From contig NZ_CANMLV010000001.1 in NCBI RefSeq assembly GCF_947498825.1, forward strand, positions 248,001 through 312,000: a DNA stretch of 64,000 nucleotides, written 5' to 3'. Every line of letters starts with the position of its first letter. Position 1 is the stretch's first letter. Of this stretch, positions 46,404-55,834 are shown one piece after another. The stretch comes from an uncultured Cedecea sp. GTDB taxonomy: Bacteria > Pseudomonadota > Gammaproteobacteria > Enterobacterales > Enterobacteriaceae. The translations under genes and the position numbers were made by a program. The notes below the pieces were generated by a model, which did no database searches, was not told where the DNA came from, and saw only the letters and a list, made by a program, of their open reading frames with translations.

Positions 46404-46790
46404 CTATTCGCCGTATGTACAGCAGAGCATGAGGCGCATAACCAGCCTGCCCTCTGTAGTCATTACTGGTTGCGGGATGCCGCCAAGAAGCCGCACAGCA
46501 CCGATGCAGGTAGATGTCCCTATTTGGCCACTAACCCATTCGACGATGTTGTTTGTAGCCGTCTCGATAGCGGAGTTTTTCCCCTTGGCCCCGATGAGGT
46601 CTATCTGAACGAATGAGTCGCCTGCCCTGTCATACTGAATGTCAGAGCCGCCGCTGGGACGGAACACGATGAATGAGTCCGTCAGCTTGCCTGTGTCGTT
46701 CCAGGAGAGCGTATTGATAAACGTGAATGGAGAGGTCAGCTTTGCGGACTCGAAGACATTACGCACCCGCATATACATTGGAGGCGTCAT
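46404..46790 (-). CDS. Tail terminator protein (gpU-like)
   Basis: The 128-aa protein follows the gp10-like gene, overlapping it by 4 bases, and precedes the tail tube. Its pattern (MRVRNVFESAKLTSPFTF, GDSFVQIDLIGAKGKNSAIETATNNIVEWV) is that of gpU-type tail terminators, which cap the tail and bind the head. Confidence 0.8.
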   Translation of the reverse strand: MTPPMYMRVRNVFESAKLTSPFTFINTLSWNDTGKLTDSFIVFRPSGGSDIQYDRAGDSFVQIDLIGAKGKNSAIETATNNIVEWVSGQIGTSTCIGAVRLLGGIPQPVMTTEGRLVMRLMLCCTYGE

Positions 46791-47185
46791 AAGCCAAGCT
46801 CCTTACGGATGATTTCAACAACCTGATCCCTTTTTTCCTCAACTGCCTTTTTAAGAAACTCAGGTTCACCGTGCGGATTCCAGTAGTCGCCTCTTCCGTT
46901 AGCTCTTGGTTGCCCTTTAAGCTTCCCAGCGGCGTCGTGAACGTAAGCTGCATAGTTAGCTGAGAAACCAACTCGCCCAATCAACCTGGTACCAATGAAG
47001 CTAAGCTCCCTGAACTGAGAGTTAACCAGCGTTGCGGTGTCTCTTGGCGTCTTACTCGCTGCTTCTGCGCCAACAACAAACATTGCTGACTGCACCCCTC
47101 TGACAGCTTTCCTTCCCTGTATATCGCCAATCAGTGCATCCATCCTGGCTTGTACCTGCTCTAATCCTCTAACTTTTACGCCCAT
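46787..47185 (-). CDS. HK97 gp10-like neck/tail-completion protein
   Basis: The 132-aa protein shows the gp10 family features: VRGLEQVQARMDALIGDIQG at the start, the AAEAASKTPRDTATLVNSQF block and YAAYVHDAAGKLKG. It works in head-tail joining. Confidence 0.87.
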   Translation of the reverse strand: MGVKVRGLEQVQARMDALIGDIQGRKAVRGVQSAMFVVGAEAASKTPRDTATLVNSQFRELSFIGTRLIGRVGFSANYAAYVHDAAGKLKGQPRANGRGDYWNPHGEPEFLKKAVEEKRDQVVEIIRKELGL

Positions 47186-47186
47186 A

Positions 47187-47531
47187 TCAGACTCCAGTTA
47201 GGATTGCGTAGTCGTCTGCTGTGCGCTCGAAGGTGTCTGCATAGCGAATAACTTGCATAACCTCATCAGCACCCGCTTCCGTTGGGTCAGCTATATTGGA
47301 CTCGCCAATCAGGATGTAATCGCCTTTTTTGGCTTCTGAGAACTCAGACCAGAAAGTGTTTTTGACCACTATCTCAGTTCCAAGATTGCCGATTTTTGCA
47401 GACACCCCCCCTTGGTAGTCGCACATAATAATTTCAGGCCCTGACCATGACGAGTCGCCATTTTCAGCCATTCCAAGATACCGCCAGAATGTGCAGGGAG
47501 CGGTGTAGGACCAACGAGCTATTTCACTCAT
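47187..47531 (-). CDS. Head closure / head-tail joining protein
   Basis: The 114-aa beta-rich protein (WSYTAPCTFWRYLG, KKGDYILIGESNI, ADDYAILTG) occupies the position of a head-completion protein, two genes before the tail terminator. It begins inside the last codons of the preceding 56-aa gene. The assignment rests mostly on gene order. Confidence 0.7.
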   Translation of the reverse strand: MSEIARWSYTAPCTFWRYLGMAENGDSSWSGPEIIMCDYQGGVSAKIGNLGTEIVVKNTFWSEFSEAKKGDYILIGESNIADPTEAGADEVMQVIRYADTFERTADDYAILTGV

Positions 47532-47694
47532 CCTTCCACCTCACGACATTAGCGCCTGACGCTCTGATTGACGGGCAGTTAATAACCCACCCGCCAGAGC
47601 TATTAACATAGGCCGTTGTTTTTCGCCTGGTATCAGTCTCAACCCATACCCGAACAAATGGTTTCGGCTGCTGCTGATTGACACATACCCACAT
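47524..47694 (-). CDS. 56-aa connector-region protein
   Basis: The ATG follows the stop of the previous gene by one base and has GGGGGC six bases upstream. The product begins MWVCVNQQQPKPFVRVWVE and ends NVVRWKDE. Its stop codon overlaps the start of the next gene (ATGAGTGA), so translation is coupled. Without this gene there would be a 160-base gap in an otherwise gapless operon. Function unknown. Confidence 0.75.
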   Translation of the reverse strand: MWVCVNQQQPKPFVRVWVETDTRRKTTAYVNSSGGWVINCPSIRASGANVVRWKDE

Positions 47695-47695
47695 A

Positions 47696-48067
47696 TCAGC
47701 CCCCTACAACGTCGAAGAATCCAACAGACGGGCCAATATCAATTGGCAGTGCATCAGTGCATCCTGATTTATCAAGAGCGCGAAGAGCATTACGCATATT
47801 TTTAACATCGCCGCTGTAATTGAACGATCGCGACGCACCTGACGGTGCTGATTGCGAACTGATACGCTGAGTATTTGCAGTAATCGCCATTAGCGTTACG
47901 GCGTACACCTGAATGAGTATCAAGTCACATTCATCATGACCCGCTGCAGCGAGGCATTCACTGATACTACCCAGCTTGCAGATATAGGCATCAATCATGA
48001 AATCAGGGATGGTGTAACCAAGCGCAGACAACTGCTGTTTAACCTGCGCCGCTGTTATCTGCGCCAT
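47696..48067 (-). CDS. Head-tail connector / adaptor protein
   Basis: The 123-aa helical protein (ITAAQVKQQLSALGYTIPDFMIDAYI, CDLILIQVYAVTLMAITAN) has the length and helix pattern of DNA-packaging adaptor proteins (gp6/gpFII region) and the expected place after the capsid genes. Confidence 0.7.
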   Translation of the reverse strand: MAQITAAQVKQQLSALGYTIPDFMIDAYICKLGSISECLAAAGHDECDLILIQVYAVTLMAITANTQRISSQSAPSGASRSFNYSGDVKNMRNALRALDKSGCTDALPIDIGPSVGFFDVVGG

Positions 48068-48069
48068 GA

Positions 48070-48438
48070 TTACTTACCTTTTTTAGTTGCTGCTGACAGC
48101 TCAGCTTCTGCTGCATCAGCTCGCTGCTTTTCAGCTGCCAGTGCGTCATCACTGATTTTTTTGGCCTCTTTTGCCTCATCAGTGAGCTTCGCGATGCGCT
48201 CTAGCGCGTCAAAGAGTTGAGACTGTGACACTGATTCATCAATCGCTATTGGCGCAGATGGTGTCGCAACTTCGAAAGATAGCTTCTCCCCCCCTTTATC
48301 CTCTGATGCCTCTGCTTTACCTGCCGCAATCCATTTTGCAGCGATAGCATCATCAACTTCATAAACCAGACCGGACTCCAGTTTCTGGAGGCTTGCTCCA
48401 GCAAAGAGGTTTGCTACCAATACTTTTACAAATGCCAT
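48070..48438 (-). CDS. Coiled-coil protein behind the major capsid gene
   Basis: The 122-aa product starts with a short beta domain (MAFVKVLVANLFAGASLQKLESG) and ends with a charged coiled coil (AKEAKKISDDALAAEKQRADAAEAEL). Similar small genes follow capsid genes in related phages. Exact role unknown; it could be a head-decoration or connector accessory. Confidence 0.65.
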   Translation of the reverse strand: MAFVKVLVANLFAGASLQKLESGLVYEVDDAIAAKWIAAGKAEASEDKGGEKLSFEVATPSAPIAIDESVSQSQLFDALERIAKLTDEAKEAKKISDDALAAEKQRADAAEAELSAATKKGK

Positions 48439-48447
48439 GATTTATCC

Positions 48448-49512
48448 TTAGCTGGATGCGTGAACGACAGAGAAGTGACCGTTGATGTCCTGCTTAACCA
48501 TCAGGCCAGCAGCACCCCAAGTGCGCCATACATAATCTGAGTTATAGAACTGGCGTGGGTCGGCAACAGTACCGAAAGCCTGCCCTACGATTGGGGCAAT
48601 AACGCCAGCACCCAAAGGGACAACCAGAATTGAGTTACCCTTCAGCTCTGCATCTTCTTTGATGTCTTTAATACCAGAGAGCTTCTTAATCTCTTCCAGA
48701 ACCGTACGCAGAGAATTCACATCAAAGTACTGCTCCCAGTTCGACATGATTTCGGCTGAGATATACCAGGTCTGCTCACCGTATTGGAGGTTTTGCAGCT
48801 TCAACACATCGCGCAGATTGATTACATTGGCACGGATGGCTTTCGGGTCAGTGCTGGTAGCGAAGTTAAAGGTAAGATCCACCTGTGCAACGCGCTCATC
48901 GTTGCGTAGGCCTTTCCAGGTCTTATCATCGAACTTGATGAAATTGCCTTCTGAGTCACGGAAACCATTCCAGATGTAATCCACATACTGTCGGCGAACA
49001 TCACTCACAGAGCCAGACTGCGCATCTGCTAGGGATGAAAGCGCAGAGCCTTTGTTAAATACCGGATCGCGCCAGTTAAACTTAAAGCCACTGTCATGAA
49101 TAGGAACCATCGTGCCGTCGAAGGTGTAGCTCTTAGCATCAAGCGCCGCACCAATCTGACCAGACATAGATGTGTGAGCCCAGCCACGACCGCCAGTGCG
49201 AGCGTACTCATACACTGACTCTTCCAGTCGAACAGAGCGGGACAACGGCATCAGGTCGTTCAGGAGGGTAAATTCAGTGTTTGGTTCGAACTGCGCCAGC
49301 ACCGTCTGGTCGTATGATTTATACAGGCGGCGAATATCATCAATCGCGTTGACTGCATCCAATTGACCGAACTCGCCCATGGTTGCTCGAGCGAGCAAGT
49401 CTGCTACTGCCTGCGCTGTTGAGTTGCGCGCAAAATCAAGTTGCTGGTACTGCGCCTGGTTAACTGCCAGATTGCCAGTCTCAGTGGCCTTTTTCGTTGA
49501 GAATACAAACAT
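48448..49512 (-). CDS. Major capsid protein
   Basis: The 354-aa protein sits after the decoration-type gene, as expected for the capsid. It shows the E-loop and spine regions of a DUF6260-like HK97-fold capsid (LMPLSRSVRLEESVYEYARTGG, LRTVLEEIKKLSGIKDIKEDAEL, VPLGAGVIAPIVGQAFGTVADPRQ). A good ribosome site (AGGAGACACTGA) precedes it. No N-terminal delta domain is obvious, so scaffolding may come from the DUF2213-type protein upstream. Confidence 0.88.
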   Translation of the reverse strand: MFVFSTKKATETGNLAVNQAQYQQLDFARNSTAQAVADLLARATMGEFGQLDAVNAIDDIRRLYKSYDQTVLAQFEPNTEFTLLNDLMPLSRSVRLEESVYEYARTGGRGWAHTSMSGQIGAALDAKSYTFDGTMVPIHDSGFKFNWRDPVFNKGSALSSLADAQSGSVSDVRRQYVDYIWNGFRDSEGNFIKFDDKTWKGLRNDERVAQVDLTFNFATSTDPKAIRANVINLRDVLKLQNLQYGEQTWYISAEIMSNWEQYFDVNSLRTVLEEIKKLSGIKDIKEDAELKGNSILVVPLGAGVIAPIVGQAFGTVADPRQFYNSDYVWRTWGAAGLMVKQDINGHFSVVHASS

Positions 49513-49523
49513 TCAGTGTCTCC

Positions 49524-49967
49524 TTACTTAAACACTACGCGAACAAGGTCGCCAGCTACTGCGGTGAGTGCTTTGTCCTCTTCGACATAAGCGAAAATGG
49601 CATCAGGCGTTTCACCAGTGGTAACAGCCAGTTTGATTTGACCGTTAACAACAGCCACCGCCTGCCCCTTTTTATAGGTGCCGGCCACCGCAGGAATATT
49701 GAGGAACACCCCTGACGTTGGATGGAAGGCAACCAGCCAGTCATCAGCTTTAATGACGTCATCAACTGTTTTGCAGCGTAGATAGTCATAATTGGCGACA
49801 TAGAGAATGTCAGGCTCCTTCCCATCAACTGATGCTGTGAAAATTCCGGCATTAAAAAACCCGACAGTGCCGGGTTTAGTGTCTGCTGCTGTTGCACCTT
49901 CTCGGTGTAACTGTGGGTTAGCAAAGATGCCACCCGCATGAATTACATGCTTTCCGTCTTTAGCCAT
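49524..49967 (-). CDS. Head decoration-type structural protein
   Basis: The 147-aa beta-rich protein lies between the protease/scaffold and the capsid gene, the position of gpD-type decoration proteins. It has a repeated hydrophobic beta pattern (VGFFNAGIFTASVDG, GQAVAVVNGQIKLAVTTGE, GDLVRVVFK). No cysteine or enzyme motif of note. Confidence 0.7.
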   Translation of the reverse strand: MAKDGKHVIHAGGIFANPQLHREGATAADTKPGTVGFFNAGIFTASVDGKEPDILYVANYDYLRCKTVDDVIKADDWLVAFHPTSGVFLNIPAVAGTYKKGQAVAVVNGQIKLAVTTGETPDAIFAYVEEDKALTAVAGDLVRVVFK

Positions 49968-49970
49968 TAT

Positions 49971-51362
49971 TTACTCCGGCATTTCGCTGAATGATTGGTT
50001 GTTGTTGGTCTGACGGAATGAGCCGTTCAGGCCACTTGATGTCTGGCACTGCGCATACAGACCGTCGAGTGCCGCGCCGTCGAGTGCGTTAACTGCGATA
50101 TCCTCAAGGCCAAATTTCGCTTTAACTGCTGCGCGCTTCTCACCTTTCTCTTTGTCGGAGTTCACAGCAATGCCGCTTTCAATTGCAGTCAGCTTCTCAG
50201 CAAACGGAGTGAACCATGCAGGAGCCTCCTGATTGTTATTGGCTTGCTCTTTGGCTTTCTTATCGTCAGCCTCTTTTTTCTCGCGAGCGGCTTTCTCTTC
50301 GTCTGTTTCAGCCTTGCCTTCTTCGGCGTTCATCTGGTTATAGGCGTCCAGTAACTCAGCTTCGGTTTTGCCTTCGGTCGGCTTACCCTTCGCCTTAAGC
50401 GCGTTTACGATCATTTCTTTCATGGGGTTATTTGCTCCGTTGGTTTTAATTTCGTACTCAGTAGGTTTTCGCACGACTTCTTGAGGTTCGCCGACAAAAA
50501 CGGCCTTGCCGTCCTCATCAATGAGGTACTTTTGTTTGAAATATTTTGATTCATCACGATAGATGAATGTGTCCGGCCATACTGATTCAGGCCAGAGATA
50601 CACGTCAGGGCTGCGACCTTCGCGAAGTTTGTCGCTGATGGCGCGCTGAATATCATCAAAGGAGAAGCTAGAGGCGTTGGTGAAGAAGAATTTAGCCTTG
50701 TTCAATAACCCTTCGCGGGTGCAGTCGATGCCGTCAGAGAGATTAGCAATCTCGATCTCTTGCTCATCACCTTCAGCATTAACGAAGATACCGACGCCCT
50801 CGCTGGGTGTACCCGCACCCGGCTCATCAAGCAGGACGGCCACATGGTCGAACATCATGTTCGTGGCGATTTCGTTGTACTTCTTACCCTTCGATTCACC
50901 ATTGGCGGCGATACCGGAGTACAGAAGCCCGGTGGATATATGAATCGGCTCTGAGTTAGTCCCGGCAATCATCTCGTCCAGGCGGTTAATCAGGCGCTTA
51001 CCCTTCTCGCTACCCTCCGCATACTGGCGGTCAACGTACATGTCACCAGTCACCTTCCCGTCTTTGTGGCTGACGTTCTGAAGCCACGCTCCGACGTGAT
51101 AGTTGTTTACAGCCCGAACATCCCTTGCGGATACGTGTTTACCATCTACCTTCGGATGACCGAGAGGCATCGGGTTTCGTTCAAGGGTGTTGTAGGCCTT
51201 CTCTATTTCGGCTGCCGGGTACAACTTCCGGTTCATCACAATATCGTCCACGACAGGCGTGATGCCGCGAACCACGATATGTGGCTTGCCGTCTATGGTT
51301 TCAGTGGTGATGTTTGAAGCGGAGTTGACGACGGTCAGCACGTTAACGCGATTGCGTTTCAT
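49971..51362 (-). CDS. DUF2213-type prohead protease/scaffold protein
   Basis: The 463-aa protein has an N-terminal DUF2213 domain (IVVRGITPVVDDIVMNRKLYP, PLGHPKVDGKHVSARDVRAVN) thought to be a herpes/S21-type head protease, a middle part with NPMKEMIVNALKAKGKPTEG, and a highly charged coiled-coil tail (EEGKAETDEEKAAREKKEADD) typical of scaffolds. I use the ATG at 51362, which has AGAGGA six bases upstream; a longer in-frame start overlaps the previous gene by more than 70 bases. Confidence 0.82.
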   Translation of the reverse strand: MKRNRVNVLTVVNSASNITTETIDGKPHIVVRGITPVVDDIVMNRKLYPAAEIEKAYNTLERNPMPLGHPKVDGKHVSARDVRAVNNYHVGAWLQNVSHKDGKVTGDMYVDRQYAEGSEKGKRLINRLDEMIAGTNSEPIHISTGLLYSGIAANGESKGKKYNEIATNMMFDHVAVLLDEPGAGTPSEGVGIFVNAEGDEQEIEIANLSDGIDCTREGLLNKAKFFFTNASSFSFDDIQRAISDKLREGRSPDVYLWPESVWPDTFIYRDESKYFKQKYLIDEDGKAVFVGEPQEVVRKPTEYEIKTNGANNPMKEMIVNALKAKGKPTEGKTEAELLDAYNQMNAEEGKAETDEEKAAREKKEADDKKAKEQANNNQEAPAWFTPFAEKLTAIESGIAVNSDKEKGEKRAAVKAKFGLEDIAVNALDGAALDGLYAQCQTSSGLNGSFRQTNNNQSFSEMPE

Positions 51363-51378
51363 GCTGTGTCCTCTGTTA

Positions 51379-52380
51379 TTAGGCTGCATCAGCCCATTCT
51401 TTTCTTTCTTTAGCCAGCCGTTCGGCCAGCCCCTCGTTATAAATACTTCCATCTTGATTCAGCAAGCATGGAATCTGGCTGCAATAACAGTTATACCGGT
51501 TACCATTCTCCGCATAGAAGTTACGCACTTCTTCGGTCGTGTACACGTGACCGTGACGGGCTGCATGCCAACTTCTCGTAGTCGCCTTTAGCGCAGACAG
51601 CCACATCAGGCCGGCTCTTAACCCTAACCGCTCAGAAGCCCAATCCGTTTCGTTCCATTGCGCCTGACGAAGTGCGCCGACTTGCTCAGTCTGAGCGATT
51701 GTCTTTGCCCTGCCCATCGACACATCAAGCCGCTTGCTAATAATACTGGCGGTTTCGCGCGGGTTAATGCCTCGTCCGATAGCATCAGCGATAATGTTCG
51801 CAAGGTCGGCTCTTGCTGAGTCCGATATCCCCTTCCAGTCGCTGTATGTGCTGATAAATGCGCTGGCTATCTGGTTCTGGTATACCGCTGTAGAAAGCAG
51901 GGCTACCAGTGTTGTTTGGCTGGCGTAGGCTGATGACTGCACAGCGAGATTGGTGTAAGCCGCATGTGTACCACGCTCATATTCTGCAGCAACATAACTA
52001 AGCGCCCACAGGTTCTGGCTACCGCCATCCAGTAGCGCATCATCCAGTATGGTTTGCACCACTTGAAGCAAGTCAGCAAGCTGCGCAGCTGTCATGTCGT
52101 AGATGTACGTTCCCGCGTTAACCTGATACAGCGTAGGTTCAGCATCTTCGTTATTGCACATCAACCACGACTGCTGGCAGTTATCCACCCTCTCGCGCCC
52201 GGTCATTCTCACATCAAACAACGCTTTCAGTCGGCGCTTAACGTCCAGATATCGGCTTTCAATATCATTGAACATCCGGCTTACTTGGCGCGCTGACTGA
52301 GTGGGGTCTTTCTTGTTGCGAGGTATTATCGGTGTTCCGATTCTAGTCTTTTGTTCCGGTATCATCGGAAAGGGGATCAT
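51379..52380 (-). CDS. Phage head morphogenesis protein (Mu F / SPP1 gp7-like)
   Basis: The 333-aa protein has the minor-head signature near the middle (ARADLANIIADAIGRGINPRETASIISKRL, GRAKTIAQTEQVGALRQAQW) and the C-terminal metal-binding-like cluster RSWHAARHGHVYTTEEVRNFY..NRYNCYCSQIP. It overlaps the portal gene by 38 bases. Such proteins are few per capsid and help DNA ejection or assembly. Confidence 0.87.
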   Translation of the reverse strand: MIPFPMIPEQKTRIGTPIIPRNKKDPTQSARQVSRMFNDIESRYLDVKRRLKALFDVRMTGRERVDNCQQSWLMCNNEDAEPTLYQVNAGTYIYDMTAAQLADLLQVVQTILDDALLDGGSQNLWALSYVAAEYERGTHAAYTNLAVQSSAYASQTTLVALLSTAVYQNQIASAFISTYSDWKGISDSARADLANIIADAIGRGINPRETASIISKRLDVSMGRAKTIAQTEQVGALRQAQWNETDWASERLGLRAGLMWLSALKATTRSWHAARHGHVYTTEEVRNFYAENGNRYNCYCSQIPCLLNQDGSIYNEGLAERLAKERKEWADAA

Positions 52381-53764
52381 CGGTTGTCACCTTTTTATTT
52401 GGGTCTGGTAGCTGAATCTCTTCGAGTGGCTCAAGCTCGCCAGCGGCCCTGACCTCATTCGCATCTACTGCCGGAGTGCCGTACGCTTGCTGAGTCTTAA
52501 CAGCTATATCAGCCATCTTATCCATATTACTGAGTTTCTCGGCATCACCAGGGGCCAGCAAGTCAGACCACGTTACAGAAACCTCGCCACTTAAAGGCGG
52601 GCTGATGAATCCAACCTTCCAGAACCGTGTGATGACATCGGTAACTAACTTTGACTGCCAGCCATTTCGTCGGCTATTACGCCTGATGGCCCATGCTTTT
52701 TTGTCCTCTTCGGATGCAAGGTTGCCAGTCTGCTTACCAAACAGAATGTTAAACGGACACATAATTGTTGCTGCGTAACTGTTAGCTGAGACCGTCCATG
52801 AAGGCGTTGGGTCTGCCGGGGCAACTGATAGCACAGATGTAGTGCCAGACTGAGTAACCAGGGCTGCATCCGTTCCTCTGTTCAGCTTTCCAATCTTGTC
52901 ATTCATGGCTTCGCCAATGTCGTTATAACCAGCCCTCTTCGCTTGCTCAGCTATCTGGTTCATATCGGTAGCTGAATCAAAGCTAATACCAAGCTGACGA
53001 CTGGCGTTTTTCAGGAATCCCTCGGCGCTGCCACCTTTGGTTTTTTCGATGTCCAACAGGTCATTGTACCCGGCCTCATTAAGCGGCACTCCAGCCAGGG
53101 CATTATCGTCCTCTGAACCTTCCGCTAAGATGATTACCCGGTCAGGATGGACTACAACACTTCTCACTATCCCATAAGTACCGTCATCACCAACGGGCTG
53201 CTCATTAAACTCATAAGCGGTCGGCATGCCGTAGGTATCGGATAGCGTGTCGGTATCGTGGTTCGTCGGCTTTATCTGCGATTCCCATGCGGGGATTAGC
53301 TTAACCAGTGCGGCGTGACCGAGCATTTTTACTGCCGCGGTATCCACTGGCTGGTCCCACGTCCTGCCGTCTTTTATCTGCAGAAGAATAGCCGAGTATC
53401 GACCAACCAGATTTCGCCGATCTGCATCCTTAATGCGGGACCAGTGAGGCTTGATTAGCTTAGTGACATCAGCTTCCCATTTGGTTGTTTCAGTCGCCTC
53501 TGTCGATTTGGGACCATCAATGATGATTGGCAGGTCAATCCAGCAGTCATCCAGCGTTTTATGAACGCCTGAGAATGCAGCAGAGTTCCGACGATAGGCT
53601 CTATAAAGCATATCGAATGTGATTATGTCCGGGTATCCGAACTCATCCCACAACTTCGTGCGCTTAACGTTGCCATTGCGCCCGGCATACAGCATACGCT
53701 GCCGCCCTATTTGCTCAGCAAGGGCGTTTACGAGGAATTGAACCTCGTTACTGTTATCACTCAC
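52343..53764 (-). CDS. Portal protein (DUF1073 type)
   Basis: The 473-aa protein carries the DUF1073 pattern (DMLYRAYRRNSAAFSGVHKTLDDCWIDLP, then SPPLSGEVSVTWSDLLAPGDAEK), with the stem region SYAATIMCPFNILFGKQTGNLASEED. It forms the dodecameric ring through which DNA is packed. It follows the large terminase subunit after 11 bases. Confidence 0.87.
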   Translation of the reverse strand: MSDNSNEVQFLVNALAEQIGRQRMLYAGRNGNVKRTKLWDEFGYPDIITFDMLYRAYRRNSAAFSGVHKTLDDCWIDLPIIIDGPKSTEATETTKWEADVTKLIKPHWSRIKDADRRNLVGRYSAILLQIKDGRTWDQPVDTAAVKMLGHAALVKLIPAWESQIKPTNHDTDTLSDTYGMPTAYEFNEQPVGDDGTYGIVRSVVVHPDRVIILAEGSEDDNALAGVPLNEAGYNDLLDIEKTKGGSAEGFLKNASRQLGISFDSATDMNQIAEQAKRAGYNDIGEAMNDKIGKLNRGTDAALVTQSGTTSVLSVAPADPTPSWTVSANSYAATIMCPFNILFGKQTGNLASEEDKKAWAIRRNSRRNGWQSKLVTDVITRFWKVGFISPPLSGEVSVTWSDLLAPGDAEKLSNMDKMADIAVKTQQAYGTPAVDANEVRAAGELEPLEEIQLPDPNKKVTTDDPLSDDTGTKD

Positions 53765-53775
53765 TGAGTGGCTCC

Positions 53776-55251
53776 TTAGAAGAATATTGCACCAACCTGT
53801 TTGCGGTTGTGCTTGGATGCGGCGAAGTAACGGAATGCATCAGCGGCGTGTGATGTAGCATCGTGAAGCGGCTTATCTTTCCAGCAACCTCGCTTGTCGT
53901 CCCACTCTTTCCGGTACCCTTCGAGATGGGTTATACCTTCTGCGCACTTAGCTTCGTCGAATGCACATTTAACGAGAATCTCGCGTACCGACTCTATCCC
54001 GGTATCTACGCCAACTTTCGGAACGACCTTAAGTGTCATTGAATATTTCTGGCCGTCGATTTCATAACCCTCTCTGGCCAGGTCTTTTCTGGACTTTGCA
54101 TCAGATCCGAATTCACGGTTTTCAATATCGTGAGGAGCCCAATGCTCGCCGTACTCATACCCCCGGTCTTTCAGCACCTTCATGTAATGCCGCAGACCTT
54201 CGCCTGAGTTTTCGTAGTAGTCGATAACGTGAAACTCTTCACCGACCTCACGCACGAACCAGATAGCCGTTGAATCGCTCACGCCAATATCCCAGAACGT
54301 ATGAACCGGTTGATGCGAGTTGTCAGGAAGAGTACCGATGCGTTTGTTGGTGTAGAGCCAGCGGAACTGCTTGGCGTAGTAAGCACCCTCCACAGACTGC
54401 TGGAATGCTTCGGCGGGTATGGTCGGGTATTCCCGCTTCATATCATCGCCGAGTGTTTTCTCTTTGGCGTAGTACCAGGCTTTCTGGCGCTCGTTGAGGG
54501 TTACGCCGTGTTTGGCTTCCATCTCAGCGAAGTAATCGGCCAAGCGCTCTGGTAATGGCTCTACCGGGTCAATTGCATACTGAGGGTTTCGCCACCAGGT
54601 GAAGAAAAAGAACTTCCAGTCGAGGTTAGAGAGTTGTTTGCCTTGGAGTTGAGCCCTCTCAGCTGCCTGGCAGTAATCGAAGAAGTAACCCGCCCGACCC
54701 TCTGCTGTACTCTCAATGGTAGTAAAGCAATCAGTCGATACCGCTTCAAACGCACCAGTGACAATCTCACGCGCTTTATCTGGGTACTTAGCGCATATCT
54801 TGCCGAACTCTGAAACGTGCAAATAACGCAGCGTACCGCCACGAAATGATGTGCTGATGTATAGCGAGCCGCCATTATTGAATACCAGCTCCCCGGTCGA
54901 GTCATTTCTTGCTGGGTTGCCGGATGTAATCGCCTTCGGTAGCTTATCGTATGCGTACTTAACCTTTTCCCTGAATAGCCTCTTAGCATCTGTAAGGGTG
55001 TGAGCTATAAGAGCACACTTGGCATCATCAAAAAGAGCAGCGTCAAGCTGCATGATGCAAACCTCTGTCGTAAAGCCAAGCTGCCGAGCCTTCAGAATGA
55101 TGTTGCGGTGATGCATGCCGTCGAAGTATTCGAGCTGCTCAGCCGTCATCTGGAACTTGACTGACTGGCCCTGCTTATCGGTTATCCAGTAAAGTGAGTT
55201 AAGCCTCGCAAGGCGATCAAGAGTCCTTACCGCCTCGTAACCTACTGACAT
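53776..55251 (-). CDS. Terminase large subunit
   Basis: The 491-aa protein has the packaging ATPase (LKARQLGFTTEVCIMQLDAA as the Walker A-like P-loop and LHVSEFGKI as Walker B) and a C-terminal RNaseH-like nuclease (HTFWDIGVSDSTAIWFV, ending with DATSHAADAFRYFA for the last acidic residue). It pumps and cuts phage DNA. It overlaps the small-subunit gene by 35 bases. Confidence 0.92.
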   Translation of the reverse strand: MSVGYEAVRTLDRLARLNSLYWITDKQGQSVKFQMTAEQLEYFDGMHHRNIILKARQLGFTTEVCIMQLDAALFDDAKCALIAHTLTDAKRLFREKVKYAYDKLPKAITSGNPARNDSTGELVFNNGGSLYISTSFRGGTLRYLHVSEFGKICAKYPDKAREIVTGAFEAVSTDCFTTIESTAEGRAGYFFDYCQAAERAQLQGKQLSNLDWKFFFFTWWRNPQYAIDPVEPLPERLADYFAEMEAKHGVTLNERQKAWYYAKEKTLGDDMKREYPTIPAEAFQQSVEGAYYAKQFRWLYTNKRIGTLPDNSHQPVHTFWDIGVSDSTAIWFVREVGEEFHVIDYYENSGEGLRHYMKVLKDRGYEYGEHWAPHDIENREFGSDAKSRKDLAREGYEIDGQKYSMTLKVVPKVGVDTGIESVREILVKCAFDEAKCAEGITHLEGYRKEWDDKRGCWKDKPLHDATSHAADAFRYFAASKHNRKQVGAIFF

Positions 55252-55834
55252 GAGCCATACCCTCGTTGATAGATGCGATTATTTCAGCCAACTCATCAGA
55301 GACTGTGTGCTCATGTTTCTCAGGAGCTTGCCAGCCTTCCATTTCTGCCAGCTGCTTAATGGCGGCTTTCGGGTCATGCATCTTTAACTTGATGCCGTCC
55401 TTGCCTGTGGTGAGTTCTGCTATAGCGCTCATCGCTTCAGGGCTTTGCATGGCTGAGTCTTTGAAGCTCCATGACGCCTGGTAGACCGGATGGCCTTCTT
55501 CATCCTCGCCAATCTGGCTATTCCTGAATTCGGCAATGTCAGTTAGAGAGGTTCGGCCCATTTGAGACAGTCGCCTCAGAGCTTCTTCACGGGTCATTAT
55601 GGCGTCGTCGATAATCTCGCCTTGCACCGACTTGATGAAAGCCTCAACGTCGCAATTTGTCGCAATGACATGAGCGGCTTTTCGCAGGTTATCGCCTTTA
55701 GCCTTCCCGCCAGCCTTTTTGTAAGCGTCAGTCTGATTTTTGCCTTTCAGTAGATATGTGACGAACTTCTTTTGTAGCGGAGTCAGCACATCGAAAAGCT
55801 GTTGCTGCTCTGCCGTGAGCTTTTTCGATGCCAT
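55217..55834 (-). CDS. Terminase small subunit
   Basis: The 205-aa protein starts with MASKKLTAEQQQLFDVLTPL, has the terminase_2-type HTH (KKFVTYLLKGKNQTDAYKKAG) and the SLTDIAEF block after the helix, and closes with a variable tail. It recognises the packaging site. The ATG at 55834 has AGGA nine bases upstream; the frame could be extended by three codons. Confidence 0.88.
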   Translation of the reverse strand: MASKKLTAEQQQLFDVLTPLQKKFVTYLLKGKNQTDAYKKAGGKAKGDNLRKAAHVIATNCDVEAFIKSVQGEIIDDAIMTREEALRRLSQMGRTSLTDIAEFRNSQIGEDEEGHPVYQASWSFKDSAMQSPEAMSAIAELTTGKDGIKLKMHDPKAAIKQLAEMEGWQAPEKHEHTVSDELAEIIASINEGMAHVSRLRGGKDS